64,000 bases of DNA from Streptosporangium roseum DSM 43021. GTDB lineage: Bacteria > Actinomycetota > Actinomycetes > Streptosporangiales > Streptosporangiaceae. The stretch is taken from positions 682,001-746,000 of the forward strand of contig NC_013595.1 in the NCBI RefSeq assembly GCF_000024865.1, given 5' to 3'. This document shows positions 8,776 through 18,013 of the stretch, piece by piece; position 1 is the first letter of the stretch; every line of letters starts with the position of its first letter. The notes beneath the pieces were generated by a model. It was given only the letters and a program-made list of their open reading frames with translations. It had not been told where the DNA came from and did not search any database. The translations under genes and the position numbers were made by a program.

Positions 8776-9655
8776 CGGAGCTGGGCACGGTGAAGGCGTC
8801 CACCGGCTGGACGAGCCCTGACGCCTGGTCCACCCGATACCAGGTGTAGACCGTGTCGACCCCCTTTTTGATCCTGGGAGGGGCGACCATCTGCAGGTCG
8901 AGGTGGCCGGCGCCGTCCCAGCGGAGCCGGGTGGGGATCCTCTCGGAGGGGAGCGCGATGGGCAGACCGCCACCGGCCTTGCCCGCGGCCACGTTCCACA
9001 GGCCGATGGCCGATCCGTCGTCGGTGAAGTGGGCGACGATCGTGCCGTCCGGGCTGAGCGCGCCCCCCACGGGGACGCGTCCCCTCTCCGCCAGCGTGGA
9101 CGTCGAGTAGATCCCCGCCCTGAACTCGTCGTCGACGGCGAGCATGAGCTTGGCGTCCGAGCTGAAGCTCCACGGCCGCAGCCCCGGCGGCACCACCGAA
9201 CTCCTCCCGCTCTGCGCGTTGAGGACCCGCTCGTCCCGCCCGCTGCCCAGGACCACATAGCGCCCGGCCGGAGCGAGGTCGATCCGCGTGGCGCGGAGCT
9301 CGCGTGACCACTGCACCCCGGGGACCACGCGTACATTTCCGGTGGACATGTCGCGGATGACGAGCGCCCTGTCTCCTCGCCGGAAATAAGCGACATACTC
9401 CCCGTCCGGGGACAGGGCCAGCGGTGCCCGCCGCTTGCGCGCCCTCGCCGCGAACACCCGGGCGTCGGTCAGCTTGATCACCTGACCGTCCCATGTCCAG
9501 AGCGTCCAGGGGGCGCAGACGCAGCCGGCCAGCCCCGCGTAGCGGACCGAAGACCCCGGGGTCTCCGCCTCCACGTCCGCCTCCATCGGAGCTCCCGCTC
9601 CCATGACAATGGCGATCACGCCGGCGAGAACCACCGGTCGGCGGCACGGTCTCAT
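8741..9655 (-). CDS. Secreted beta-propeller-like protein, unknown function
   Basis: A 304-residue protein with an N-terminal Arg-rich signal sequence and hydrophobic core (VVLAGVIAIVMGAGA). The body shows repeated blade-like motifs such as LALSPDGEYVAYFRRGDRAL, LVIRDMSTGNVR and GALSPDGTIVAHFTDDG, typical of TolB/WD40-type propellers. It shares the phrase 'IKLTDARV' and overall layout with the protein at 12363-13361 and with the outer domain of the anti-sigma protein at 10049-11194, so the three look like local paralogues. No catalytic residues are evident. Function is unknown; sensing or binding outside the membrane is an inference. Confidence 0.75.
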   Translation of the reverse strand: MRPCRRPVVLAGVIAIVMGAGAPMEADVEAETPGSSVRYAGLAGCVCAPWTLWTWDGQVIKLTDARVFAARARKRRAPLALSPDGEYVAYFRRGDRALVIRDMSTGNVRVVPGVQWSRELRATRIDLAPAGRYVVLGSGRDERVLNAQSGRSSVVPPGLRPWSFSSDAKLMLAVDDEFRAGIYSTSTLAERGRVPVGGALSPDGTIVAHFTDDGSAIGLWNVAAGKAGGGLPIALPSERIPTRLRWDGAGHLDLQMVAPPRIKKGVDTVYTWYRVDQASGLVQPVDAFTVPSSVHNPIIAGLSP

Positions 9656-9968
9656 CGACGCCCCCTGAGCTCATCGGACAGGGGGACATCACGTAGGGGC
9701 CACTGTACGCGCCATGGAAGGCTTGTCACCGGTATGACCGCGAATGTCGCCAGAGTATGGATCAGGAAGTGTTCCGGTGCCGGGCCGGACGGAGTGGCCC
9801 CGAGTGGTGAGCGGTTCGGAAAAACGCGCTCATGGGGCCGGCGGGCCGGCGCTGAGCGGCCGGGTGGAGGCCGGTGTGGAAGGCGGGCGCGGAGAGCATG
9901 TGGAGACCTGGGCGGAGACTGTGTGGAGGCCCGGTGCGGAGGTCGGCCCGGAGGTCTGCGGGGGTCGA
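9656..9968. other. Intergenic region, no gene seen
   Basis: Contains short imperfect repeats of 'gtggaggccggtgtgga' / 'tgtggaggcccggtgcgga' around 9863-9960. I see no convincing coding sequence. The start-proximal part should hold the promoter of the minus-strand gene ending at 8741. Confidence 0.5.
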
Positions 9969-10049
9969 TGGGGGCACGCCGCTCGGCTCTCGCGGCGTGC
10001 CCCCATACGGATCGACGGTACGGCCCGCGCCGGACACGGGCCGTACCGT
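9969..10049. terminator. Two consecutive perfect hairpins
   Basis: A 13-bp stem (TGGGGGCACGCCG, 9969-9981, pairing with 9993-10005) is followed by another 13-bp stem (ACGGTACGGCCCG, 10015-10027, pairing with 10037-10049). The second abuts the stop of the minus-strand gene at 10049. There is no clear U-tract, which is common for actinobacterial terminators. Confidence 0.75.
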
Positions 10050-11194
10050 CACATGACGATGCCGGGGAGCCTCGCGTTGCCGACCGGGTAGATGCCCGTC
10101 TTGCGGACCTCCCCGGTCCGGACGTTCATTCCGTATACGGTCGTCAGGTCATCCCGGATGTGTCGGCCATCCGAGATGCCGACCAGGACGGCGACCTCGG
10201 TGTCGTTCAGCCAGTGTCCCAGGCGGAGGATGACAGCGTCCTCGGGCAGGCCCTGTGCCTTGATCTTGCCCTGCATACCGCCCGTCACGGTGTCGAAGAC
10301 GACGAGCGTGCCGTCGTCTTCGAAGGGCCCGTCGCCTTCCCGGGTCTCGCCGACTTTGGCCATCGTCCGCCCGTCGGGTGCGAGCGCGCTGAACCGCTGG
10401 CCGTACTCCGGGATGCTCGACTCGCGTATCACGCCTCCGGGAGAGACCAGCCGGACCCGTGAGGAGGTGTCCTTCCAGTTGACCACCACCGCAGGGTCTC
10501 CGTCATCGGCGACGCTGACCGGCATCCAGCCGGTCGGGAGCGGGGTGGTCCGGCCGTTACGCATATCGATCAGCAGGCCGTTCTTCCCGGCGAAGGAGGT
10601 GAACGCCAGGTGGCGCCCGTTGTCGGACACGCGGAGGAAGACCTCGCTCTCCAACTGCCGTCGCGGCACCTTCACCGGGGCGGTCAGCTCCTTGCCGCTT
10701 GCCAGGTCGCGGATCTTGAACTTCTGCTCCCGGTCGCTGTAGTAGGCGAGCGCCCGGCCGTCGGGGGTGATCGTCAACGGGCCGAGAACGGCCTTGTCGG
10801 TCAGTCCCAGAGCCTGTGGCACGTCATAGGTGTCCCCGGTCCGGGTGACCACCCGCCATCTGCCGGGCTTGCAGTCCGGCGGGACGTCAGTGTCCGGGCA
10901 CGAGGTGGTGTAGGCATAGGCCAGCGGGCCCACCTTCTTCTTCGGCAGCGGTGACGACTTGATCTCCCACGTCCTCGGTTCACGTGGCAGGGCCGCGATG
11001 TCGCCCGCTCCCCGGAGCGGCAGCAGGCCCGTGCCTACCATGATGGCCAGGCTCGCGACCACGGCCGTGGCGGCTGCGGCCAGCATCATGGCCGTCCGCT
11101 TCCGCTGCCTGTTCCCCCGGATCGCCCGGTCGGCCAGGTCCACGGCCGGGGCCTCGTCCGCGATCTCGGCCAGCGCGTCGTGCAGCCGGGTCAT
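10049..11194 (-). CDS. Probable anti-sigma / membrane propeller protein paired with SigE-type sigma factor
   Basis: A 381-residue protein: cytoplasmic N-terminus (MTRLHDALAEIADEAPAVDL), one membrane helix at about residues 33-55, then an outer domain with propeller-like repeats (PDGRALAYYSDREQKFKIRD, LVIDMRNGRTTPL). I chose the ATG at 11194 because it overlaps the sigma factor stop (ATGA); the longer upstream frame is a shadow of the sigma gene. Translational coupling and topology fit a sigma/anti-sigma pair in which the outer propeller responds to an extracytoplasmic signal. No zinc HxxxCxxC anti-sigma motif is visible, so the role is inferred from context. Confidence 0.72.
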   Translation of the reverse strand: MTRLHDALAEIADEAPAVDLADRAIRGNRQRKRTAMMLAAAATAVVASLAIMVGTGLLPLRGAGDIAALPREPRTWEIKSSPLPKKKVGPLAYAYTTSCPDTDVPPDCKPGRWRVVTRTGDTYDVPQALGLTDKAVLGPLTITPDGRALAYYSDREQKFKIRDLASGKELTAPVKVPRRQLESEVFLRVSDNGRHLAFTSFAGKNGLLIDMRNGRTTPLPTGWMPVSVADDGDPAVVVNWKDTSSRVRLVSPGGVIRESSIPEYGQRFSALAPDGRTMAKVGETREGDGPFEDDGTLVVFDTVTGGMQGKIKAQGLPEDAVILRLGHWLNDTEVAVLVGISDGRHIRDDLTTVYGMNVRTGEVRKTGIYPVGNARLPGIVM

Positions 11195-11742
11195 CGGTTC
11201 ACCTCCTGTGGCTCGGCATCGACGAGCAGGTGGGCCAGTTCGGGCGCGAGCACGCGCAGGCGGCCCAGGGCATGGTGGGTCTGGCTCTTGACGGTGCCGA
11301 GCGAGCAGTTCAGCAGCTCGGCGGTCTCGCGCTCGCTGCGGTCCTCGTAGAAGCGCAGGACGATCACGGCGCGCTGCCTGGGCGTCAGGCGCATGAGGGC
11401 CTGACGCAGGACGATCCGGTCGACCGTGGAGTCGTCGTGGGAGTGCCCCCGCTCGGGCGGATGGGCGCTCGGCAGTTCCCTCCGGGTACGGCGCCGCCAT
11501 GAGATGTGCTGGTTTATCAGTGCCCTGCGGGTATACGCCTCGGGACTTCCCTGCCGCAGGAGCTTCGGCCAGTGCCCGGCGACTTTGGTGAGAACGCTCT
11601 GCAGGAGGTCCTCGGCAAGGTGGGTGTCTCCCGTGAGCAGGTACGCGGTCCGCATCAGCGATTGCTGGCGGGCGTGCACGAACTCACGGAAGCCGTCGTA
11701 GCGATCCAATTCGGCCTCCTCTCGCCCGTTATCAACGCGCAT
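11191..11742 (-). CDS. SigE-family RNA polymerase sigma factor
   Basis: A 183-residue group IV sigma factor of the actinobacterial SigE family. Region 2 is FREFVHARQQSLMRTAYLLTG with LAEDLLQ; region 4 is LTPRQRAVIVLRFYEDRSER followed by the helix-turn-helix ETAELLNCSLGTVKSQTHHALGRL. The ATG at 11742 gives a normal family N-terminus (MRVDNGREEAELDRYDGF); upstream in-frame residues look non-coding. Its stop overlaps the start of the membrane propeller gene, its likely regulator. Confidence 0.9.
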   Translation of the reverse strand: MRVDNGREEAELDRYDGFREFVHARQQSLMRTAYLLTGDTHLAEDLLQSVLTKVAGHWPKLLRQGSPEAYTRRALINQHISWRRRTRRELPSAHPPERGHSHDDSTVDRIVLRQALMRLTPRQRAVIVLRFYEDRSERETAELLNCSLGTVKSQTHHALGRLRVLAPELAHLLVDAEPQEVNR

Positions 11743-11765
11743 GAGGGGGCGTGAGGTTGGAACCT

Positions 11766-12341
11766 TCAGGAGTGGTGGGTGACCGGGTCGGTCTCCTCCG
11801 GGTAGAGCCCGGGGATGCCGTCGATGCTCTCGCGGTTGTTCCTGGCACGGTAGGTCCGCTTCTGCTGGACGTCCTTGCGCTGCGCCCATTCGTCCAGCAG
11901 GGTCCGGTCCTCGTCGAAGGACATGAACGGCACCGAGAAGCCGCAGGAGTCGGAGATGCGGTCGCAGTCGACGACGATGATCGACCGGACGCCGGGGTGC
12001 GGCCCGAAGTTCTTGATCAGGTCGGAGAAGCCGGGGTCCTCCGGGACGACGACCCGGCCGGTGCCGTACAGGCGGAGGATGTTGGGCGGGCCGGAGAAGG
12101 CGCAGAACATGACCGTGATACGGCCGTTCTGGCGGAGATGGGAGATGGTCTCCACGCCGCTGCCGTCCAGGTCGAGATAGGCGACCGTGGTGTCGTCGAG
12201 GACGGCGAAGGTGTCGGCGTATCCCTTGGGGGAGACGTTGACGTGGCCACCCTGCTCGGGGGCGGTCGCGACGAAGTAGACCGGCTGCGCCTGGATGAAC
12301 TCGCGCAGCCGATCGCTGATCCTGTCATGAATTTTCCCCAT
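11766..12341 (-). CDS. Pyridoxamine 5'-phosphate oxidase-family (PPOX) flavin-binding protein
   Basis: The 191-residue split-barrel protein has the PPOX-type features QPVYFVATAPEQGGHVNVSPK near the N-terminus, TVAYLDLDGSGVETISHLRQN, and ITVMFCAFSGPPNILRLYG. Such proteins bind FMN or coenzyme F420 and carry out redox reactions on small molecules; F420 use is common in actinomycetes but cannot be decided here. The C-terminus is rich in charged residues (RKDVQQKRTYRARNN). It lies upstream of the sigma factor on the same strand with 24 bp between them, so cotranscription is possible. Confidence 0.85.
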   Translation of the reverse strand: MGKIHDRISDRLREFIQAQPVYFVATAPEQGGHVNVSPKGYADTFAVLDDTTVAYLDLDGSGVETISHLRQNGRITVMFCAFSGPPNILRLYGTGRVVVPEDPGFSDLIKNFGPHPGVRSIIVVDCDRISDSCGFSVPFMSFDEDRTLLDEWAQRKDVQQKRTYRARNNRESIDGIPGLYPEETDPVTHHS

Positions 12342-12362
12342 GAAAGGGAAGATAGAGGGTCG

Positions 12363-13361
12363 TCATTCGCCGGGCAGCCACCAGGTCCACGGGTCGGTCC
12401 TGACCTTGAAGGAGTCCAGCCTGCGGGTGGTTCCGGTCCCGGCGTTCACCGCCCGCTTCACCGCCGAGGTGACGGTGCCCTCCCCGTCGCCCCTGCTGGT
12501 CCAGAGCGTCAGGGTGCCGGCCGCGTCCCAGTGGAGACGCTGCGCGCTCTCGTCCTTGGGAGTGCCGAGCGGGACCGCGTCGGAGACGGTGTCCGAGGAC
12601 AGGTCGTAGGTGCGCAGGCGGGGCTTGCCCGACCCGCCGGTGATGACCAGCGCGACGGTGGTCCCGTCGTCGGCCAGCGCGATCGGCGTGTTGTTGGACA
12701 CGATCTGCGGGACGACCTGGCTTGAGGTCTCGTGCCCCTCGGCGTCGAAGACCGCGAACTCGGTGATGTTGTCGTCGGTGAACCGGCCGGTCAGCAGGTG
12801 CTTCCCGTCGGGGCTGAAGCTCAGCACGTTGTTCTTCGACGGCAGCTTGGTCACCTTGCCGGTCTTCAGGTTCGCGACCAGGCTCGGCAGCCTCTCGCCG
12901 TCGTCGAAGTAGTCGACCACGGCGATCGAGCCGTCGGGGGAGAGCATCGTGTCCACGTTGTCCTGGCCGAGCCCCTTGGGCAGATCGGCCGCCCCGCCGG
13001 GCAGCGGGCGGACCTTTCCGCTGTTCACATCGCGGATGACGAGCTTGTCACCCTTGATGTAGCTCATGGACCGGCCGTCACCGCTGACCGCGAACAGGGC
13101 GCTGGTGTCCTTGTCCACCTTGCCGCGTGCCTGCTTGGGGTGGACCCGCGCGTCGGTCAGCTTGACGGTCTTCCCGCTGCGCATGGTCAGCATCCAGTTG
13201 CCGCAGGGGACCCTGTAGTCCTTCTTGGGGCAGCTTCTGAGCCAGGCGTACCGGACGGAGTCGTCGGATGCGGCTCCCGTCGTCGCATCCGCCGGAGTCA
13301 CGATCATGGTGGCAGCCGCTGCCGCGACCGCGAGTACGGCGAATCCGCGTGAGGGTTTCAT
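12363..13361 (-). CDS. Secreted beta-propeller-like protein (paralogue)
   Basis: A 332-residue exported protein with a clear signal peptide (MKPSRGFAVLAVAAAAATM, cleavage likely after PADA). Propeller-like repeats include FAVSGDGRSMSYIKGDKLVI, MLSPDGSIAVVDYFDDGER and LSFSPDGKHLLTGRFTDD. It has paired cysteines near the mature N-terminus (LRSCPKKDYRVPCGNW). The ATG at 13361 is preceded by a GAAAGGA site. It resembles the protein at 8741-9655, including the 'KLTDARV' motif. Function is unknown. Confidence 0.78.
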   Translation of the reverse strand: MKPSRGFAVLAVAAAAATMIVTPADATTGAASDDSVRYAWLRSCPKKDYRVPCGNWMLTMRSGKTVKLTDARVHPKQARGKVDKDTSALFAVSGDGRSMSYIKGDKLVIRDVNSGKVRPLPGGAADLPKGLGQDNVDTMLSPDGSIAVVDYFDDGERLPSLVANLKTGKVTKLPSKNNVLSFSPDGKHLLTGRFTDDNITEFAVFDAEGHETSSQVVPQIVSNNTPIALADDGTTVALVITGGSGKPRLRTYDLSSDTVSDAVPLGTPKDESAQRLHWDAAGTLTLWTSRGDGEGTVTSAVKRAVNAGTGTTRRLDSFKVRTDPWTWWLPGE

Positions 13362-14613
13362 CGAGATTCCTTTCGTCATCTGGATAGATGCGCCTCTGGC
13401 GCCAAAGGTTGCGTCACGGATCAGCCACGCTCCTCGCGGGGTGCGCGGCGGCTTTCCCGGTGGCGCGGGGCGTGCGGTGGCTTCCCCGTGGCGCGGTCGC
13501 GCGGCCGGCCGGCTCCGGGGACATTTTCTCCATGGCATGGCCGGCTGAGTGGTCGGCCGCGGGCCGGGAGCGCGCTGAAATCGCGGGCAATGATTCTGCG
13601 ATTTCCCTGCCGGGCCTTCTTGCCGATAATGCTCCCGGCCGTGGCCGGTCGGCGCGCGCACCGGCGGACTCTCCGGTGTGGTGGGCCCGTGAGCGGGCTT
13701 TGCGAGTGCCGCCCCGGATTGTGTGCCATTGCAACGCGCCCGTCATTCCATTGGAACGTCGTCGTTATTCATGTCGATCGGCACTTGGGGTGCTCCCGGG
13801 AGACGGCTCGGGAAGCGGGGCGCCGGGCGGATCGGACATCGCTCGCAGAGAGTTGCGGGGCAGATTTAAGTTCTGTTTCGAGTGAGCTGACAATGAGTCT
13901 GAAAAAAGAGTGGAATTGACGGTGTTCCACCGTCCGGCAAACCTGTGGCCAGGTGATTTACGCAGTCGGATAGGAGGATGCCGCGTAAGTGGTGAGCAGA
14001 GGGAGAGGGGTGGGCGATTCTGTCCAATCATTGTCCACGGCGGCCTGCGGGCCGATGACACCCCTGCTGAGCTGGGCAGAAGGGGACGTCCTGCCAGAAG
14101 GGCGTGGCCGCCCGGGCGGCTGGATTTGCCCGTGACTCTCACTGTCGAGCACACGGCTGTCAAAGCGGGGCTGTCAAAGAAGGGGTGCGGGACGCCGCAT
14201 GGAAAGCCCGGCCTCCGGCTCGGTGCGGCCGCAATGTCATTGGCCGGAAAACGGCAGGTCGGCGCGCCTGCGGCGATAATGTTCGGTCATTTAGTGTTCC
14301 TGAAAAAAACGATGCGATAGTGTGCCGATAGGCACTGATCATAGCTTTCCGTTGACGCCTCAAGGGGCCGGGGCTAATCGAACCGGGCGCCTTCGCATTG
14401 GCCGAGCTCATGTGCGGTCCGGGACCGGCTCAGGTGTGACAAAAGACGAGCTCAGGTACGGCGCAGGACGAACTCGCGTGCGGCACAAGAGGAGTCGCGG
14501 AAAAGAACGCGTTCGAGGACCAAGAGCGGGAGGCCTCGGCTTTCTCCCTGGTCACCGTGCGATGGCGCGCCTTGTCGAGGCGAAGTTCCATTTCGGGCTG
14601 CGGAGGGTCACTG
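13362..14613. other. 1.25-kb intergenic region upstream of the AfsA-like operon
   Basis: I find no convincing gene on either strand. The part from about 13850 to 14340 is less GC-rich than its surroundings and has A-runs (near 13900 and 14303), as expected for promoters. It should contain the promoter of the minus-strand gene ending at 12363 and of the plus-strand operon starting at 14614. I looked for but did not find a clear gamma-butyrolactone-receptor palindrome. Confidence 0.5.
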
Positions 14614-15399
14614 ATGCAATCGAGCAATCCCAACATCTCGTTAGCCGTGGATCTGGAGCATCCGGTCTACTTCGATCATCCGCTGGACCACGTCCCGGGG
14701 ATGCTCATGCTCGGCGCGGTCCTGGACCGGGTGCTCGCCGGGGACGCCGGTCAGGACCAGTGCATGGCGAACTTCGCCTTCTACCGCTTCGCCGAGCTCG
14801 ACGCCGAGCTCCTCCTGGGGCTCCGGCGGGAGAGCGCGCCGGACCACTGGGCGGCGGAGATCACGCAGGAGGAGGCGACCGTCTGCTCGGCACGCGTCCG
14901 GCACGGCGCCTCCCCGCCGATCCCGGCCGGCGGGACCACGGGGCGGGTGCGCGGGGACGCGGCACCGATGTCCTTGATGCGCAGGACCCGGGAGGAGAAC
15001 GTCGCGCTGGAGATGCCACGCTTCACCGGCACCCAGGTCGCCTGCCCGCTGCTCGACCCGGCGGCCGACCACCACTTCGCCCTGAAGCACCCGCGCACCC
15101 GCGGTGTGGTGGAGCTGGTCGAGGCCGCCCGGCAGTTCGGCGTGCTGCTGTGGCAGCTGGAGTACGGGCGCCCCGCCGATGTGCGGCTCCTGCTCGACGC
15201 CGTCGACCTGGACCTGCCCACCTCGCTGAGCCGCGAGGTGCCGATGGAGCTCCGCTGGGACCGGGCGCCGCGCAGGGGGATCGCGGCGAGCTTCTCGATG
15301 GAGGTGTGGGCCGGCGACACGCGTGTGGGGAGGGTGGCCCTGGAGTCCCGCGCGGTGTCGGAGTCGGCCTACCAGCGCCTGCGGGGTGCGCGTGTCTGA
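14614..15399 (+). CDS. AfsA/ScbA-like double-hotdog protein
   Basis: The 261-residue product begins a nine-gene operon. AfsA-family enzymes condense a beta-ketoacyl chain with dihydroxyacetone phosphate in gamma-butyrolactone synthesis. The first half has the family signature HPVYFDHPLDHVPGM at residues 16-30. The second hotdog-like half has DHHFALKHPRTRGVVELVEA, where the corresponding DHVPG is degenerate. The ATG at 14614 follows a GGAGGG site; an upstream in-frame ATG lacks one. It overlaps the next gene by 8 bp. Its real substrate is unknown, and no butyrolactone receptor gene is adjacent. Confidence 0.8.
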   Translation: MQSSNPNISLAVDLEHPVYFDHPLDHVPGMLMLGAVLDRVLAGDAGQDQCMANFAFYRFAELDAELLLGLRRESAPDHWAAEITQEEATVCSARVRHGASPPIPAGGTTGRVRGDAAPMSLMRRTREENVALEMPRFTGTQVACPLLDPAADHHFALKHPRTRGVVELVEAARQFGVLLWQLEYGRPADVRLLLDAVDLDLPTSLSREVPMELRWDRAPRRGIAASFSMEVWAGDTRVGRVALESRAVSESAYQRLRGARV

Positions 15400-18013
15400 C
15401 CCCGTGCTGATCTACGACGGGCCCAGGCTGGAGGACGCCCGTCGTGTCGGCCACAAGTTCGCCCGGCAGGCGGTGCTGCGGCGGCACGGCTATCCCGTGC
15501 CCCCCTTCGTCTGCGTGCCGGTGGAGGTGTACGACACCGTCGCGGCCCCCGTGGTCCCCCCGGCGCCGGCCGGCACCGAGGCCATGCTCGACTGGGCCGC
15601 CGAGGCGCGCGCCCTGGTTCTGGGAGCGGCGTTGCCCGACGCGCTGCACGGCGCGATCAAGGAGCGGTTCGCCGACCTCGCGGGAGACAACGGGATGGTC
15701 GCGGTGAGGGCGTGCGTCGTCGCCGGGCCCGGCGGGCATGACGAGGACTCGGCCCAGGACCCGCAGGCCGGCCTGAGCGACAGCTTCCTCGACGTTCCGG
15801 TGGACGAGGTCGCCGATCGCATCGTGGAGTGCTGGGCCTCCGCCTTCAACCCCGAGGCCGTGCTCTACCGGATCGCGCGTGCCCAGGATCCCCGGTCGGC
15901 GCGCGTGGCGGTGGGCATCCAGCGCATGATGTCGGGCGGCCGGTCGTTCGTCGCCTTCACCAGGGACCCCCGGGACGGGGCCCGCCGCTGCGTCATCGCT
16001 GCGGCCTACGGCAACGGCGAGGGCATCGTCCAGGAGAAGGCCGACGTCGATCACTTCATGATCGATCGGGACAGCGGTGTGATCGACCGTCGCCTCGCCC
16101 GCAAGTCGAGGGCGGTCAGCGGCTCCGCCGTGGAGCCCGTCCCGGCGGAGCTGGCCGATCTACCCGTCCTCGCCGAGCCGGAGCTGCGCCGGATCGTCGC
16201 GCTCACCGACGGCGTGGCCGAGCTGTTCGGTGCTCCACAGGACATCGAAGGCACCCTCGACGACGACGGATCGGTCCACCTGGTGCAGGCCCGGCCGGTC
16301 GCCGTACCGCCGACGAGCGGCGAATGGATCCCCTGGGGCAACGACAACGTCACCGAGAGCTTCCCTGGGGTGAGCAGCGCGCTCACCTTCTCCCTGGCGC
16401 TCCGCCTCTACGAGGCCGGATTCACCGACACGTACCGGCGGCTCGGCATCCCCGCGCGCGTCCTGCACCAGGAGGCGCACCGGCTGCGGCGCATGATCGG
16501 ATATCTCGACGGCCGGATCTACTACCGTCTCGACTCCTGGTACCACCTGCACGGCCTGATCCGCTGCTTCCGGCCGCTCTGGCCCACCTGGGGGCGGATG
16601 GTCGGAGTGGCGGTGGCCCCGACGGAACGGCAGGGGCGGGTGAGGACCGCCGTCCACCTGGCGGAGCTGGCCGCGCGCGGGATGACGCACCCCCTCCAGG
16701 TCCGCCGCTTCCTCGCGTGGTGGGACGCCTACCACGAGCGGTTCCGCGACCTTTCGCGGCTGCGGGCCGACGAGCTGGTCGAGCTGCACCACGCACTGTG
16801 GGCGCAGGTCGCCATCCGCTGGGGCACCACCCTGACCAACGGCCTCTACCTGATGGCCGTCACCTGGGTGGCCAACGGGCTGCTCCGCCGGTGGGCGCCC
16901 GATGCCGACAGCGGCCTGATCCCCGGCATGCTGTGCGGCGGCGAGGAGAACCGATCCGCCGAGGCACTGCGTTCCGCCATCCGCCTGGCCGAGATCGTCC
17001 GCGGCTCGCCGTCCCTCCGCGCGGCGATCGACGGCGACGCGCGCACCGCCTGGTCCTCGCTCATGGCCGCCGACGAGCGGTTCGCCGAGGAACTCCTGCT
17101 CCACATCCGGAACTACGGGGACCGCGCGCTCCAGGACCTCAAGCTCGAATCCTCCACCCCCCGCCAGGAGCCCTGGGCCCTGCTGGAGGTGCTCCTGCCG
17201 TACGTCGACTCGGACCTGACGGTCCAGGCCAACCGCGACGCGGAGGCGGAGGTCAGGCGCTCGGCCGAGAAGGAGCTCAGGGCCCGCTGCCGGAACCCGC
17301 TCAAGCGGGCCGTGCTGCGCACGCTGTTCCGGATGATGCGCCGGCTGGTCCAGGTGAGGGAGGACGCCCGGTTCTGCCGGAGCCAGCTCATCGGAGACGC
17401 CCGCGAGCTGCTGCTCCGCCTGGGGGCCGAGCTGGCGTCCGCCGGCCGCCTGGACGGCGCCCGCGACGTGCTCGACCTCACGGTGGACGAGGTGCTCGGC
17501 GCCTTCGAGGGCACCCTTCCCGGCGCCGACCTGCGCTCGCTCGCCGCCCTCAGGGCGCGGGAGAGGGAACGCCGGCTCACCGGCCCCGAGCCCCCTCCCC
17601 GCCTGGAGACCGCGCCCGGCCTGCCCGTCGCCGACGCCCTGGCCCTGGCCAGGACGCCGGAGACCCTGACGGCCGCCAAGAAGCTCAGCGGGCTGGGCTC
17701 CTGCCCCGGCGTGGTCCGGGGAAAGGCGCGGGTCGTCCTGGACCCGCACGTCGCGGTCGAGGACTGCAGGGACACGATCCTCGTGGCACGGGAGACCGAC
17801 CCCGGCTGGCTGTTCCTGATGCTGGTGGCGAAAGGACTCGTCGTGGAACGGGGGACGCTGCTGTCCCACACCGCGATCACGGGCCGGCTGCTGGGCGTCC
17901 CCACGGTCGTGGCCGTCGACGGCGCCACCAGCCTGATCCGGGACGGCAGCCTCATCGAGGTCGACGGGCGGACCGGCGAGGTCAGGATCATCTCCGAGGA
18001 GGTGACCCCGTGA
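15392..18013 (+). CDS. PEP-synthase/rifampin-phosphotransferase-like dikinase
   Basis: An 873-residue protein with three parts. An N-terminal ATP-grasp domain (about 1-310) has VGHKFARQAVLRRHGYPVPP, FVAFTRDPRDG, GNGEGIVQEKAD and DIEGTLDDDGSVHLVQARPV. A large central region (about 325-760) follows. A C-terminal swivelling phosphohistidine domain contains GTLLSHTAITGRLLGVPT with the histidine near residue 826. There is no PEP/pyruvate TIM barrel. Size and order match rifampin phosphotransferases, which move a phosphate from ATP via His to a small molecule. In this operon the acceptor is probably a pathway intermediate, which is an inference. Confidence 0.82.
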   Translation: MSDPVLIYDGPRLEDARRVGHKFARQAVLRRHGYPVPPFVCVPVEVYDTVAAPVVPPAPAGTEAMLDWAAEARALVLGAALPDALHGAIKERFADLAGDNGMVAVRACVVAGPGGHDEDSAQDPQAGLSDSFLDVPVDEVADRIVECWASAFNPEAVLYRIARAQDPRSARVAVGIQRMMSGGRSFVAFTRDPRDGARRCVIAAAYGNGEGIVQEKADVDHFMIDRDSGVIDRRLARKSRAVSGSAVEPVPAELADLPVLAEPELRRIVALTDGVAELFGAPQDIEGTLDDDGSVHLVQARPVAVPPTSGEWIPWGNDNVTESFPGVSSALTFSLALRLYEAGFTDTYRRLGIPARVLHQEAHRLRRMIGYLDGRIYYRLDSWYHLHGLIRCFRPLWPTWGRMVGVAVAPTERQGRVRTAVHLAELAARGMTHPLQVRRFLAWWDAYHERFRDLSRLRADELVELHHALWAQVAIRWGTTLTNGLYLMAVTWVANGLLRRWAPDADSGLIPGMLCGGEENRSAEALRSAIRLAEIVRGSPSLRAAIDGDARTAWSSLMAADERFAEELLLHIRNYGDRALQDLKLESSTPRQEPWALLEVLLPYVDSDLTVQANRDAEAEVRRSAEKELRARCRNPLKRAVLRTLFRMMRRLVQVREDARFCRSQLIGDARELLLRLGAELASAGRLDGARDVLDLTVDEVLGAFEGTLPGADLRSLAALRARERERRLTGPEPPPRLETAPGLPVADALALARTPETLTAAKKLSGLGSCPGVVRGKARVVLDPHVAVEDCRDTILVARETDPGWLFLMLVAKGLVVERGTLLSHTAITGRLLGVPTVVAVDGATSLIRDGSLIEVDGRTGEVRIISEEVTP

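Noticed and set aside
13362..14613. Gamma-butyrolactone receptor gene or binding site upstream of the AfsA-like gene
   Set aside because: No TetR-type receptor is encoded here, and I could not find a clear receptor-type palindrome.
15829..18009. Extension of the UbiA-like frame back through the dikinase
   Set aside because: The upstream residues are Arg/Pro/Gly-rich shadow sequence. The GTG at 18010 with a 4-bp overlap gives the normal UbiA N-terminus.
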